DNA of 12,975 bases from Candidatus Latescibacterota bacterium (GTDB taxonomy: Bacteria > Latescibacterota > UBA2968 > UBA8231): the NCBI GenBank assembly GCA_022825185.1, contig JAJDYK010000151.1, positions 1 through 12,975 on the forward strand. The letters run 5' to 3'. Positions 1 to 6,741 of this stretch are shown here, one piece after another. The notes below the pieces were generated by a model. The model saw only the letters and a list, made by a program, of their open reading frames with translations, had not been told where the DNA came from and ran no database searches. Every line of letters starts with the position of its first letter. Position 1 is the stretch's first letter. The position numbers and the translations under genes are program-made.

Positions 1-1327
1 TCAACGGCACTTTTATCCGCCGTGCGCCGCGAATCGCAGCCACGATCCCGGGTGTTCCCCGCTTGCGTTCGTACTGGATGTGCTCGGCTACGACGATAGC
101 ATCATCGACGATGATACCTATGGCGAGGACAAACGAGAACAAGCTTTGGGCGTTGATCGCGACGTCGAGTACCAACATGACGGCGAGGGTGCCGATACCC
201 GAAACGGCGAGGCCGACGGCGACCCACAGTGCCAACCGGATTTCGAGAAACAAGCTCAGTGCGATCAACACTAGCAACAGGCCCAGAATACCGTTCTTGA
301 GCAGAATATCGGTGCGTTCCTCGTAGTCTTGGGATTCGTCATTCCAGATGGTGATGCCCACCCCGTCTGGCAGAGCCGGGATTATCTCGTTTGCTAGGTG
401 CTGTCGGACGGTTGTGGCGACATCCATCACTTGCTCGCCATCGGCCCGATAGACCTCGACGAATACCGCGGGATGGTTCTGATGCCGGACAATCAGGTCG
501 GTTTCCTGAAAACCGTCGCGAACCTCGGCGATATCGCCAAGCCGCAAAACTGTGCCATCACTACCTGTGAGCAGGACGATCTCTTCGAAATCCTGTTGGT
601 CGTAGTTCTGGCCGAGGGTGCGGACCCGCACCTGAGATTCCCGGGTATCGATACTGCCGGCAGACAAATCGAGGGAACTGCGTCGAATGGTGTTGGCGAT
701 GTCGGTGAGTGTAAGTCCAAGGGCTCTCAGCCGATGAAGCGGGACCTCGATAGAGATCTCGTATTTCCGTACTCCACTGACCTCGACTTGGGATACGGAG
801 GGCAGCGCCGTCAGTTCATCCTCGATCTGGTAGGCCAATTCCTTCAGCGAGCGCTCAGATACATCGCCATAAACAATGAGCCGCATCATGCTCTGGCGGT
901 TGGTCATCTCCCTGAATTGGGGACGTTCGGCTCTGGCTGGGAAAGACTGTATGCGGTTGACGGCCGACTCGATATCGTCCAATGCCTGCGCCATGTCCGT
1001 GCCGGAATCCATTTGAATGCGGACGGATGCAATACCCGGGGCCGCTACGGACTTGACCGCCTTTACGTCATCCAACCCGCTGACCTGGTCCTCGATCTTG
1101 ACGACGATCGACTCCTCGATTTCCTCTGGTGTGGCACCGGGATAGACCATCGAGACTTCGATGTGGTAGAAAGGGACCGTCGGCCACGCTTCCCGCTCTA
1201 GGCCGGTCAGCGACACTAGCCCGGCGGCGACGATAGCCCACATCAACAGATTGGCGGCTACACTGTTGCCCGCCATGTAGGCGATCGGGCCGGACCGTTC
1301 TTGGTGATTGTCGTTGCTATGACTCAT
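1..1327 (-). CDS. RND efflux pump inner-membrane subunit (AcrB-like), N-terminal part, runs off left edge
   Basis: Proton-driven inner-membrane pump of a tripartite efflux complex. I translated the minus strand from ATG 1327-1325; the frame stays open to the window edge, giving about 442 residues of a family that is usually about 1,000-1,050 long. Residues 23-42 form TM1. They are followed by a porter-domain segment typical of the family (VYPGATPEEIEESIVVKIED). The last about 100 residues are hydrophobic helices ending in GIIVDDAIVVAEHI. In this stretch Asp408-Asp409 match the paired TM4 aspartates of AcrB (D407/D408) that carry protons. The start overlaps the adaptor stop by 4 nt (ATGA, 1324-1327), which suggests translational coupling. 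The family is clear; the substrate cannot be read from the sequence. Long plus-strand frames here are antisense shadows. Confidence 0.95.
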   Translation of the reverse strand, partial: MSHSNDNHQERSGPIAYMAGNSVAANLLMWAIVAAGLVSLTGLEREAWPTVPFYHIEVSMVYPGATPEEIEESIVVKIEDQVSGLDDVKAVKSVAAPGIASVRIQMDSGTDMAQALDDIESAVNRIQSFPARAERPQFREMTNRQSMMRLIVYGDVSERSLKELAYQIEDELTALPSVSQVEVSGVRKYEISIEVPLHRLRALGLTLTDIANTIRRSSLDLSAGSIDTRESQVRVRTLGQNYDQQDFEEIVLLTGSDGTVLRLGDIAEVRDGFQETDLIVRHQNHPAVFVEVYRADGEQVMDVATTVRQHLANEIIPALPDGVGITIWNDESQDYEERTDILLKNGILGLLLVLIALSLFLEIRLALWVAVGLAVSGIGTLAVMLVLDVAINAQSLFSFVLAIGIIVDDAIVVAEHIQYERKRGTPGIVAAIRGARRIKVPL

Positions 1328-2526
1328 GGCGTCGAGTCAGCTCCCGTCAGGACGCGCATGCCTTCGGTGGCAAACTGGATTCCGCCGGTGATGACGGCTT
1401 GGCCGCTTGCGAGTGCGCCGGTCACATATACCTCGTCGTTAGTGCGTTGTAGTACCTGTACCGGAATGATACTCACTACGCCGCCATCGTTGACGACCCA
1501 AACCTCGTTGCCGGATTGCAGCGCCGCGCGCGGCACTTGGTAGTATCCTTCCAATTCAAGCCCCTCTATTTGCACCTCGACGAATTTACCAACCAGAAGC
1601 GGGGGACTGCCGTTGAGAGGAACTGTTCCGGCTATTGGGCTGCCTGCATGAATTGGGTCTGGTACGCGCACGATCACATCGATGGTGCGCGTTTGCTTGT
1701 CGAGGGATGCCTCGCCACGGTCCACGTAACCATCCCAGGCATAGGTGTCGTCGCCGTAGCGAGCGACTACGCGCACAGCCACCGCCCGATTCCCGTCGCC
1801 CGCCGCAAGGGACCACAGCCCCGGGATCAAAGCCGCATCGAAATCCGACAGAGGCACGATTACTTCCACGGCATCCGTGGCGAAAATCCGTGCGACAGGC
1901 TGGCCAGCAGCCACTATTTGTCCCACATCCACGGATTCTTCCTGCACAAAACCATCAAAGGGAGCCGTTACCTTAGTTCTGGAGAGAGCGAGCTTAGCAT
2001 CGGCGAGCCTCGCCTCGTCGCGGTCAAACGCGGCTCGCGCCGCATTCAACTGAGGTTCCCTTAGCGCGAGCGTATTCGCTGTGGCTGGCTCTCGTCGCCC
2101 TGAGTAAAGTTCGTATTGTGTACGGGCAATTGATGCCTGTTCCTGCTCTTTAAGTAAAGCCACTCGGCTGGCCGCAAGATTGGCCTCTGCTTCCTGCACT
2201 CGGTACTGATAATCGACTTCTTCGATGCGGAAGATCGCTTGGCCCGCCACCACCCGTCCACCGCTTTGAAATCCCGGATCTACCCAGACGATTTTGCCCC
2301 CCACTTGCGGAATGATATCGATCTCCGCGCTGGGTCTCACGGTACCGGAGCCAAATACTGGTATGGGGCCGGTACCGGCTGTAACTAGACCAGTTTGCAC
2401 GAACGGCACTTGGGAAGGCTGTTCGGTGCGGGTCGGTTCGGGTGCCGATGAAATCAAAAAAGCAGCCAAAGCAACAGAAACTGCGATAATGGCACCGGCA
2501 ATTATAAAACTGGATATGCGGGACAT
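1324..2526 (-). CDS. RND efflux periplasmic adaptor (membrane fusion protein, HlyD/AcrA-like)
   Basis: Periplasmic adaptor of 400 residues that bridges the RND pump and the outer-membrane channel. Residues 6-27 form an N-terminal membrane anchor with no lipobox cysteine, so it is probably tethered in the inner membrane by that helix and not lipidated. A split biotinyl-lipoyl domain follows: first half about 66-103 (IDIIPQVGGKIVWVDPG), second half about 186-215 (TKVTAPFDGFV, then VDVGQIVAAGQPVARI). Between them, about 104-184, lies an Ala/Glu/Arg-rich alpha-hairpin coiled coil. Beta-barrel and membrane-proximal domains make up the remainder. GGAG within the last codons of the upstream gene, about 10 nt before ATG 2526, can serve as ribosome binding site. 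The gene lies 6 nt downstream of the outer-membrane factor gene and overlaps the pump gene, so all three form one operon. Confidence 0.95.
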   Translation of the reverse strand: MSRISSFIIAGAIIAVSVALAAFLISSAPEPTRTEQPSQVPFVQTGLVTAGTGPIPVFGSGTVRPSAEIDIIPQVGGKIVWVDPGFQSGGRVVAGQAIFRIEEVDYQYRVQEAEANLAASRVALLKEQEQASIARTQYELYSGRREPATANTLALREPQLNAARAAFDRDEARLADAKLALSRTKVTAPFDGFVQEESVDVGQIVAAGQPVARIFATDAVEVIVPLSDFDAALIPGLWSLAAGDGNRAVAVRVVARYGDDTYAWDGYVDRGEASLDKQTRTIDVIVRVPDPIHAGSPIAGTVPLNGSPPLLVGKFVEVQIEGLELEGYYQVPRAALQSGNEVWVVNDGGVVSIIPVQVLQRTNDEVYVTGALASGQAVITGGIQFATEGMRVLTGADSTP

Positions 2527-2532
2527 AGCGAT

Positions 2533-4059
2533 TTACTCCGTGGAGGTCGAAAGAACACTCGCTTGGGGCCTCTGCTGGAGGGCTTCCCTTGCGTTGGCGG
2601 TCCACGCACCGCCTAGGGCGCGGTGCAGCGCGAGACGCGCATACCCCAGATCGCGCGCCGCCGTCGTCAGTACGGATTGCGTACCTAGGAAGGTATGCGT
2701 CGCCGTCAGGAAAGACTCGTAGTCACCCACGCCAGAGACATACCGCCGCTCCTGCAACGCAGCTTCCGCCTGCGCCTCTTCCGCTAGGGAAGCGAGCAAC
2801 AAATGACGGCGGTGGCTGGCCTCCAGCCCGACGAGGGCGGCCTCAACCTCGTTGACCGCGGTTACCACGGAACGCCCGAAGGCGGCGGCCGCTTCATTCA
2901 ATCTGGCTTCGGCAAGCGCAACATTGCTGCGCAGCCGCGAACCCTGGAATACGGGGCCAAGCAGGTTCGCGCTCAGATTCCGGAACCATTGATTTGGATC
3001 GAACAACTCACCTGCTTCCGTACTTTGCAGCCCGATGGCACCGGACAGGGACAATTTCGGCAGCAAATCCGCGCGGCGGGCACCCATTGTGTAGCGGGCC
3101 GCTGCCACCCGCTGCCGTGCTGCGCTGACGTCAGGCCGCTGCACTAGGAGATCAGCGGGAATGCCGGTTGGAACAGGTTCAAGGGCTGCGGAAGGTGCTA
3201 GGGAATCGGGCAACATGTCTGCGAGCTTTGCGCGGTACCCGCCCAAAAGCACCCAGAGTCGCCCCTCCGCATCTGCCAGCAGCGCTTCGAGTTGCGGCAA
3301 CTCGGCTTGCGCATTGCGCAGATTGCGCCGCGCTGTAAACAGGCCGCGCGTATCGGTTAGCCCGCGGTCGTAAAGAGAATCGGCCAACGACTGCCGATGC
3401 TGAAAGACTTCTACGATTTCGCCTGCCAGCCGCTGTTGGTGGCGCAGGTTGGCGATCTCTAAATAAGTCCGCACGGTTTCGGCCAGCACTCCCATGCGGG
3501 CCGTTAGGTAGTCCGCTTCCGAAGCTAGCCGCTCCGCTCCGGCAGCGTGCGCGTCGTTGCGATTGCGGCCCCAGAAGTCGAGTTCGTAGGCGAATTCCGC
3601 GCCAAGGGTGTAGGTGGTCAGGCCGAGCCTGTCGGGGATAGTTATACCGGAGGTGCTCAGGGCATCTGAGCCCAGACCAATCTCTTCGAGTTGCGCGCCG
3701 ATACCTGCATTTGTGGGCGCATCGAAGTCGTTGACACCAACCGAAGGCTGAAGCAGCGGAAACGCCGAGGACTTGGCGATGCGTTCCCGCGCCCTGGCCT
3801 GATCGACCCGGGCAACCGCCCCGGCTAGGTCGAAATTCGAGGCAAGTACTGCTTCGATTACTTGGTCGAGCACCGGGTCGGCGAAGGTCTTCCACCATTC
3901 CAGCGGCTCGTATGAACCGACGACTTCACTGCCGGCGAACTCGTCGGGTAACTCCGCAACCGATTCGGGAATCGGGGGGGGCTTAAGTGCAAGGGAACAA
4001 GCAGAGAGGAGAGAGCCGACGATTACCGGAAACAGCAGTCTGATTGGTCTGATTGGCAT
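2533..4059 (-). CDS. Outer-membrane efflux lipoprotein (TolC/OprM/NodT family)
   Basis: Outer-membrane exit duct of the efflux complex, 508 residues from the start chosen here. The frame is open to an earlier ATG at 4119. I prefer ATG 4059 because it places a typical lipoprotein signal at the N-terminus: two arginines, a hydrophobic stretch, then the lipobox LSAC with the lipidated Cys at residue 21. Neither start has a strong Shine-Dalgarno sequence. The mature part begins with the family pattern W-W-x-x-F-x-D-P-x-L and a long Ala/Arg-rich helix (NFDLAGAVARVDQARARER). A second, similar outer-membrane efflux repeat follows. QRPDVSAARQRVAAARYTMGA is cut here to its core RPDV, a strong NodT-type signature. 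It is the first gene of the operon; the adaptor starts 6 nt after its stop. Confidence 0.94.
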   Translation of the reverse strand: MPIRPIRLLFPVIVGSLLSACSLALKPPPIPESVAELPDEFAGSEVVGSYEPLEWWKTFADPVLDQVIEAVLASNFDLAGAVARVDQARARERIAKSSAFPLLQPSVGVNDFDAPTNAGIGAQLEEIGLGSDALSTSGITIPDRLGLTTYTLGAEFAYELDFWGRNRNDAHAAGAERLASEADYLTARMGVLAETVRTYLEIANLRHQQRLAGEIVEVFQHRQSLADSLYDRGLTDTRGLFTARRNLRNAQAELPQLEALLADAEGRLWVLLGGYRAKLADMLPDSLAPSAALEPVPTGIPADLLVQRPDVSAARQRVAAARYTMGARRADLLPKLSLSGAIGLQSTEAGELFDPNQWFRNLSANLLGPVFQGSRLRSNVALAEARLNEAAAAFGRSVVTAVNEVEAALVGLEASHRRHLLLASLAEEAQAEAALQERRYVSGVGDYESFLTATHTFLGTQSVLTTAARDLGYARLALHRALGGAWTANAREALQQRPQASVLSTSTE

Positions 4060-4376
4060 GTCGCTGACCCGCAAAAATTCAACTTGGTGCTTCGAGCTGT
4101 CCGGCCAGACGATCTGCAACTGGCCGCTGGATGCTCGATTTTACTCCAAGAAATCGGGCCCGTCAACCCACAAGACAGAGCCGGTGAGGGAGAGCATATT
4201 TCAAAGCAGGTGAGGGGATGCTTTCGTTCCCGCGAAGTCTTGTCGTCCTTTATTTTGCCCTGTGTGAACGATATTAAGACCTTGACAGAGGCCCCCCTCA
4301 AGACGCCTTATTATGCCCATGCGTTAGCTGATGGACCAGGGATGCGCTTCGCCTGTGCTGATACAGAGGGAAAACC
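4060..4376. other. Divergent intergenic spacer, no convincing gene
   Basis: This 317-bp spacer separates the leftward efflux operon from the rightward relic and beta-barrel gene, so promoters for both directions should lie here. I found no minus-strand promoter with good spacing. On the plus strand a perfect TTGACA (4282-4287) is followed by TATTAT (4309-4314), but the 21-nt spacing is too long for a standard sigma-70 promoter. A 98-codon plus frame and a 92-codon minus frame cross the region. Their translations resemble nothing I know, and neither has a ribosome binding site. Confidence 0.5.
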
Positions 4377-4460
4377 ATGACCGATCTCACCCTGAGTGCC
4401 GAATAGATTCGCCAATTTGAGGAGGATGGCTACCTCATCCTCGAAAACCTCCTAGACCCA
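4377..4460 (+). pseudogene. Relic of a phytanoyl-CoA dioxygenase (PhyH family) N-terminus with in-frame TAG
   Basis: From ATG 4377 the translation reads MTDLTLSAE, a TAG stop (4404-4406), then IRQFEEDGYLILENLLDP. This is the usual opening of Fe(II)/2-oxoglutarate-dependent phytanoyl-CoA dioxygenase family proteins, where L-x-x-x-Q-I-x-x-F-x-x-D-G-Y-L-I-L-E is typical. The stop sits where Gln is expected, so a single CAG to TAG change would explain it. After about position 4460 the similarity ends, and the next gene's start region follows within 50 nt, so nearly all of the roughly 250-300 residue enzyme is missing. An intact GAGGGA ribosome binding site (about 4366-4371) still precedes the ATG. 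The match was recognised by eye over about 28 codons, so the family call is good but not certain. Confidence 0.65.
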
Positions 4461-4509
4461 CTCAGCGGCACTGGAAGGCCGTCGCTGCAACCAACAAAGG
4501 AATATGAAC

Positions 4510-5301
4510 ATGGAGAATTCGCGGGTGAGCATTACGGTCGCCTTAATAGTTGCTTTTATGTTATGCTTTATTCATGCTGTCCCTGGGCTGGCGCAGCCGG
4601 CCGATGATAAGAGAGGGTTATACGTCGGCACCATGGTGGCCGTCCCTTTTGCGCAAGACCTGCACCACCAAACCTCTTTTACCTTGCCGGAAACGTCTCC
4701 GATCTTTCCCGGTGCTGAGATGTCGGCCGCCGGTGATCTCTCAATGGGTTACGGATTCGGGTTCGCGGCCATTGCGGGAAAAGGCATTTCCGATTACACG
4801 GCGCTTGAGCTTACTGGCTCTTGGTCGAAACAGCCATGCGATCTAGGAGTTTCCCTGCCCGCTACCTTGATGCAAGGATTCTCCAACGGCGATTTTGAGC
4901 TGCCTTCTGGCTTCAGCTATGATGGGAACGTAGTGATACTGCAGTCGAAGGTCGATCTGCTGGTTTACCCTACAAAGAAGGCCGCGGATTCCGACAGCGG
5001 CACGAAGCCTTACTTGGGCGGCGGCGTGGGAATCGTGCGATCGGGCATGGACTTGGATATCGAAAAGGATGAGCCGACGCAGGTATTTATTGCTACTTTG
5101 GAGGAGGTGGGGTTTGCGGAACTACTGCCCCAAAGGATAGACGACAAAGGAACGGACTTTCAGTTGACTCTGCGCGCGGGCGTGAACGTGCCGTTCAATG
5201 AAATGGATTTGGATTTGGGATGGCAGTTTTACAGAACGTACGTTGAAGGAGAAGACAACAATTCCCACGCGGCAGGCGGCATCCTGAAATACGTGTTTTA
5301 A
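4510..5301 (+). CDS. Small outer-membrane beta-barrel protein, OmpA/OMP_b-brl-like
   Basis: Predicted secreted outer-membrane protein of 263 residues. There are two in-phase ATGs, at 4504 and 4510. The ribosome binding site AAGGA (4497-4501) is only 2 nt from the first but 8 nt from the second, so I chose 4510. Residues 1-28 are a signal peptide: a charged start, a hydrophobic core and likely cleavage after GLA. The mature part shows alternating amphipathic strands such as GLYVGTMVAVPF, PYLGGGVGIVRSG and LGWQFYRTYVE. It ends in a C-terminal aromatic, KYVF, the usual barrel-assembly signal. This fits an 8-10 strand barrel of the OMP_b-brl type. The role is unknown: there is no porin or enzyme motif. 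The gene lies between a broken dioxygenase start and a LacI regulator, so its context gives little help. Confidence 0.75.
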   Translation: MENSRVSITVALIVAFMLCFIHAVPGLAQPADDKRGLYVGTMVAVPFAQDLHHQTSFTLPETSPIFPGAEMSAAGDLSMGYGFGFAAIAGKGISDYTALELTGSWSKQPCDLGVSLPATLMQGFSNGDFELPSGFSYDGNVVILQSKVDLLVYPTKKAADSDSGTKPYLGGGVGIVRSGMDLDIEKDEPTQVFIATLEEVGFAELLPQRIDDKGTDFQLTLRAGVNVPFNEMDLDLGWQFYRTYVEGEDNNSHAAGGILKYVF

Positions 5302-5333
5302 GCGTCTGCGATCTTGCTGGCCGCCCGGATTGG

Positions 5334-5359
5334 CGCACTCTCCTCCATCGGGAAGTGCG
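5334..5359 (+). terminator. Hairpin after the beta-barrel gene, possible terminator without U-run
   Basis: CGCACT (5334-5339) pairs with AGTGCG (5354-5359), and after a one-base bulge TCC (5341-5343) pairs with GGA (5351-5353). This gives a 9-bp bulged stem with a 7-nt loop. No T tract follows, so intrinsic termination would be weak; it may instead protect the mRNA 3' end. Confidence 0.3.
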
Positions 5360-5370
5360 ATCCTAGCGGT

Positions 5371-5399
5371 TTGACAATATATTAATATATTCCTATACG
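5371..5399 (+). promoter_or_regulatory. Sigma-70-type promoter of the LacI gene with a palindromic spacer
   Basis: A perfect -35 box TTGACA (5371-5376) is followed, after a 17-nt spacer, by TATACG (5394-5399) as -10. The spacer holds a perfect 16-bp palindrome, AATATATTAATATATT (5376-5391). Lying between -35 and -10, the palindrome is well placed to be an operator, possibly for autoregulation by the downstream LacI-type protein. It lacks the central CpG typical of LacI-family operators, so it may be just AT-rich promoter DNA. Confidence 0.55.
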
Positions 5400-5446
5400 T
5401 AAGTGGAGTGATTTCATCAAGTAGCTCATCGAGATAGAATTAGATA

Positions 5447-6490
5447 ATGCAAAAAAAGCAAGCTACCATCAAAGACATTGCGCGGGAGTTGAAGATTTCG
5501 CATTCAACTGTCTCGCGGGCACTATCTGAGGATCGGAAGGTGTCGGCATTAGTGGCTGAGAAGACCCGAAAACGAGTGCAAAAAGTAGCCGACGAGTTGG
5601 ACTATACTCCCAATTTGATGGCGCAGGGGTTTGTGACGGGGAAGACGGAGACTTTGGGTCTGCAGACGTACCGGATTTCCAGGGAGACATGTGGCTCTCA
5701 AACCGATCATATTCTGCGGGTGGCTGGCACGCATAGTTATCAGATCCTAATAACCTTGATCTCTCCCCATAGTAAGTTCTATACAGAAGAGAGCGATCAA
5801 GATCAGGTGCGCAAGATCAAACAGTTGCTTTCCCGGGGCATAGACGGACTGCTTATTCATACTCGGGGCGTCGAAGGAGAGTCCGAGCGCATTTTGGATA
5901 CCGTGCGGGGACGCGTTCCCGTGGTGACTTTTCCCTATCCAACTCAAAACCTGAGTGGGGTTGTGGAAGACGCTATGGCGAATTTTTGCGCGGCCACCGA
6001 GCATTTGATCCGGTTGGGTCACGAGCGGATCGGGTTTATCGGAGCAGATTGGAATAAGAACGCCGTGGGTTCGGGCAAGGCCAAGGGGTATTTGCTGGCG
6101 ATGCAAAAGCACGGCCTGACCCCCAAACGCATACCTGGCAGAACCTTTCCTAAAAAACCGACGTATCGCACGGGGAAAAGGCTCGCCGACCGATTTACGG
6201 CCCTTGTGTGCCGGGACGATTATGCGGCGCTAGGTGTTTTTCGAGGGCTATGGGAAGCAGGTCTTCGCGTCCCCGACGATGTGGCCGTGATAGGAAGCGG
6301 CGATATAGAGATTGCGACGTATGTGACCCCGGCGCTGACGACCTTGGCAATCCCCCACGAGGCGATTGCCGAGGCGGCGATGGAGTTGATGCTGGAACAG
6401 CTTGAGGGGGAGGAGACGCCTCGGCAGATAACCGTGAGATCGCCTCTGATCGTGCGGGAGTCCTGCGGGGCGAAGATAAGTAAAAAATGA
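5447..6490 (+). CDS. LacI/GalR-family transcriptional regulator
   Basis: DNA-binding regulator of 347 residues, the usual family length. The N-terminal helix-turn-helix is textbook (residues 7-26, TIKDIARELKISHSTVSRAL). A hinge follows at about 55-72 (PNLMAQGFVTGKTETLGL). The rest is a periplasmic-binding-protein-like effector domain, ending with the family signature around VPDDVAVIGSGDIEIATYVTPALTTL. The hinge is unusual: Phe62 replaces the leucine that normally wedges into the operator minor groove. GSGD also replaces the common GFDD. No strong Shine-Dalgarno sequence precedes ATG 5447, but this start gives the standard N-terminus. The effector is probably a small sugar-like molecule, by family analogy only. 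No sugar-metabolism gene lies next to it, so its targets cannot be named. Confidence 0.93.
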   Translation: MQKKQATIKDIARELKISHSTVSRALSEDRKVSALVAEKTRKRVQKVADELDYTPNLMAQGFVTGKTETLGLQTYRISRETCGSQTDHILRVAGTHSYQILITLISPHSKFYTEESDQDQVRKIKQLLSRGIDGLLIHTRGVEGESERILDTVRGRVPVVTFPYPTQNLSGVVEDAMANFCAATEHLIRLGHERIGFIGADWNKNAVGSGKAKGYLLAMQKHGLTPKRIPGRTFPKKPTYRTGKRLADRFTALVCRDDYAALGVFRGLWEAGLRVPDDVAVIGSGDIEIATYVTPALTTLAIPHEAIAEAAMELMLEQLEGEETPRQITVRSPLIVRESCGAKISKK

Positions 6491-6496
6491 TCGAAA

Positions 6497-6528
6497 GGGC
6501 GCGCATTGCCCCGAGTGAGGGCGTGCCC
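6497..6528 (+). terminator. Hairpin after the LacI gene, possible weak terminator
   Basis: GGGCGCGC (6497-6504) pairs with GCGTGCCC (6521-6528) through 8 bp, including one G-T wobble, with a 16-nt loop. It begins 6 nt after the LacI stop and is followed only by TATATT, not by a real T run. It may separate the LacI transcript from the riboswitch leader. Confidence 0.4.
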
Positions 6529-6557
6529 TATATTGTAGAGACATTGAGTATATAGCT

Positions 6558-6639
6558 TCCGTTGGGGGTGGCCCGGCAGCGGGCCTGAGATTGAGACCCT
6601 TCGAACCTGAACTGGATCGTGCCAGCGTAGGGAAACGGA
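6558..6639 (+). ncRNA. TPP (thiamine pyrophosphate) riboswitch aptamer, THI element
   Basis: Untranslated leader element that binds thiamine pyrophosphate. It carries the conserved blocks of the THI box in order: GGGGGTG (6564-6570), CTGAGA (6585-6590), ACCCTTCGAACCTGA (6596-6610), CTGGAT (6612-6617) and TGCCAGCGTAGGGAA (6620-6634). The closing P1 helix can form between TCCGTT (6558-6563) and AACGGA (6634-6639). Placement is typical: about 100 nt upstream of a receptor plus thiamine pyrophosphokinase operon, with a rho-independent terminator in between. That makes it an OFF switch at high TPP. Confidence 0.97.
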
Positions 6640-6643
6640 TGCC

Positions 6644-6665
6644 GTACGCACCGCGTACGCACCGC
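6644..6665 (+). repeat. Perfect tandem duplication of GTACGCACCGC in the riboswitch expression platform
   Basis: The 11-mer GTACGCACCGC occurs twice head to tail (6644-6654 and 6655-6665). The second copy supplies the first bases of the terminator's 5' arm (ACCGC, 6661-6665), so the first copy is a spare arm that could pair with the same 3' arm. The junction also forms a small hairpin, GTACGC (6644-6649) with GCGTAC (6653-6658). Confidence 0.85.
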
Positions 6666-6693
6666 TGGCCCATCTGGGGCGAGCGGTTTTTTT
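6661..6693 (+). terminator. Rho-independent terminator of the TPP riboswitch
   Basis: ACCGCT (6661-6666) pairs with AGCGGT (6682-6687). After one G-G mismatch, GCCC (6668-6671) pairs with GGGC (6677-6680) around a 5-nt loop. A run of seven T (6687-6693) follows directly. Its location between a TPP aptamer and the first gene marks it as the regulated expression platform. Confidence 0.92.
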
Positions 6694-6741
6694 GTGCCCT
6701 CGACGGAATTTTCCGCAAATCGAGACGAGGGAGCAAATCCT

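Noticed and set aside
398..1201. 267-codon plus-strand open frame
   Set aside because: It lies wholly antisense to the RND pump, whose minus-strand translation shows clear family motifs; there is no recognisable protein and no ribosome binding site.
1516..2064. 182-codon plus-strand open frame
   Set aside because: Antisense shadow of the adaptor gene, with no family resemblance.
4060..4119. ATG 4119 as start of the outer-membrane efflux lipoprotein
   Set aside because: It would put 20 polar residues before the lipoprotein signal; ATG 4059 gives a normal lipobox at residues 18-21.
4023..4301. 92-codon minus-strand frame upstream of the efflux operon
   Set aside because: It overlaps the lipoprotein gene in another frame and its translation looks random.
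4282..4314. TTGACA followed by TATTAT as a promoter for the relic and beta-barrel gene
   Set aside because: The spacing is 21 nt, well outside the usual 16-18; no better -10 lies at the right distance.
4084..4380. 98-codon plus-strand frame whose stop overlaps the ATG of the PhyH relic
   Set aside because: No ribosome binding site and no recognisable features; the ATGA overlap is most likely coincidence because the downstream relic has its own GAGGGA.
4404..4406. In-frame TAG read as a recoded amino acid
   Set aside because: The homology stops soon after, so this is decay and not recoding; other genes here use TAG as an ordinary stop (for example at 11200-11202).
6694..6741. Upstream GTG start for the TonB-dependent receptor
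   Set aside because: It begins directly after the terminator T run, has no ribosome binding site and would bury the signal peptide behind 16 polar residues.
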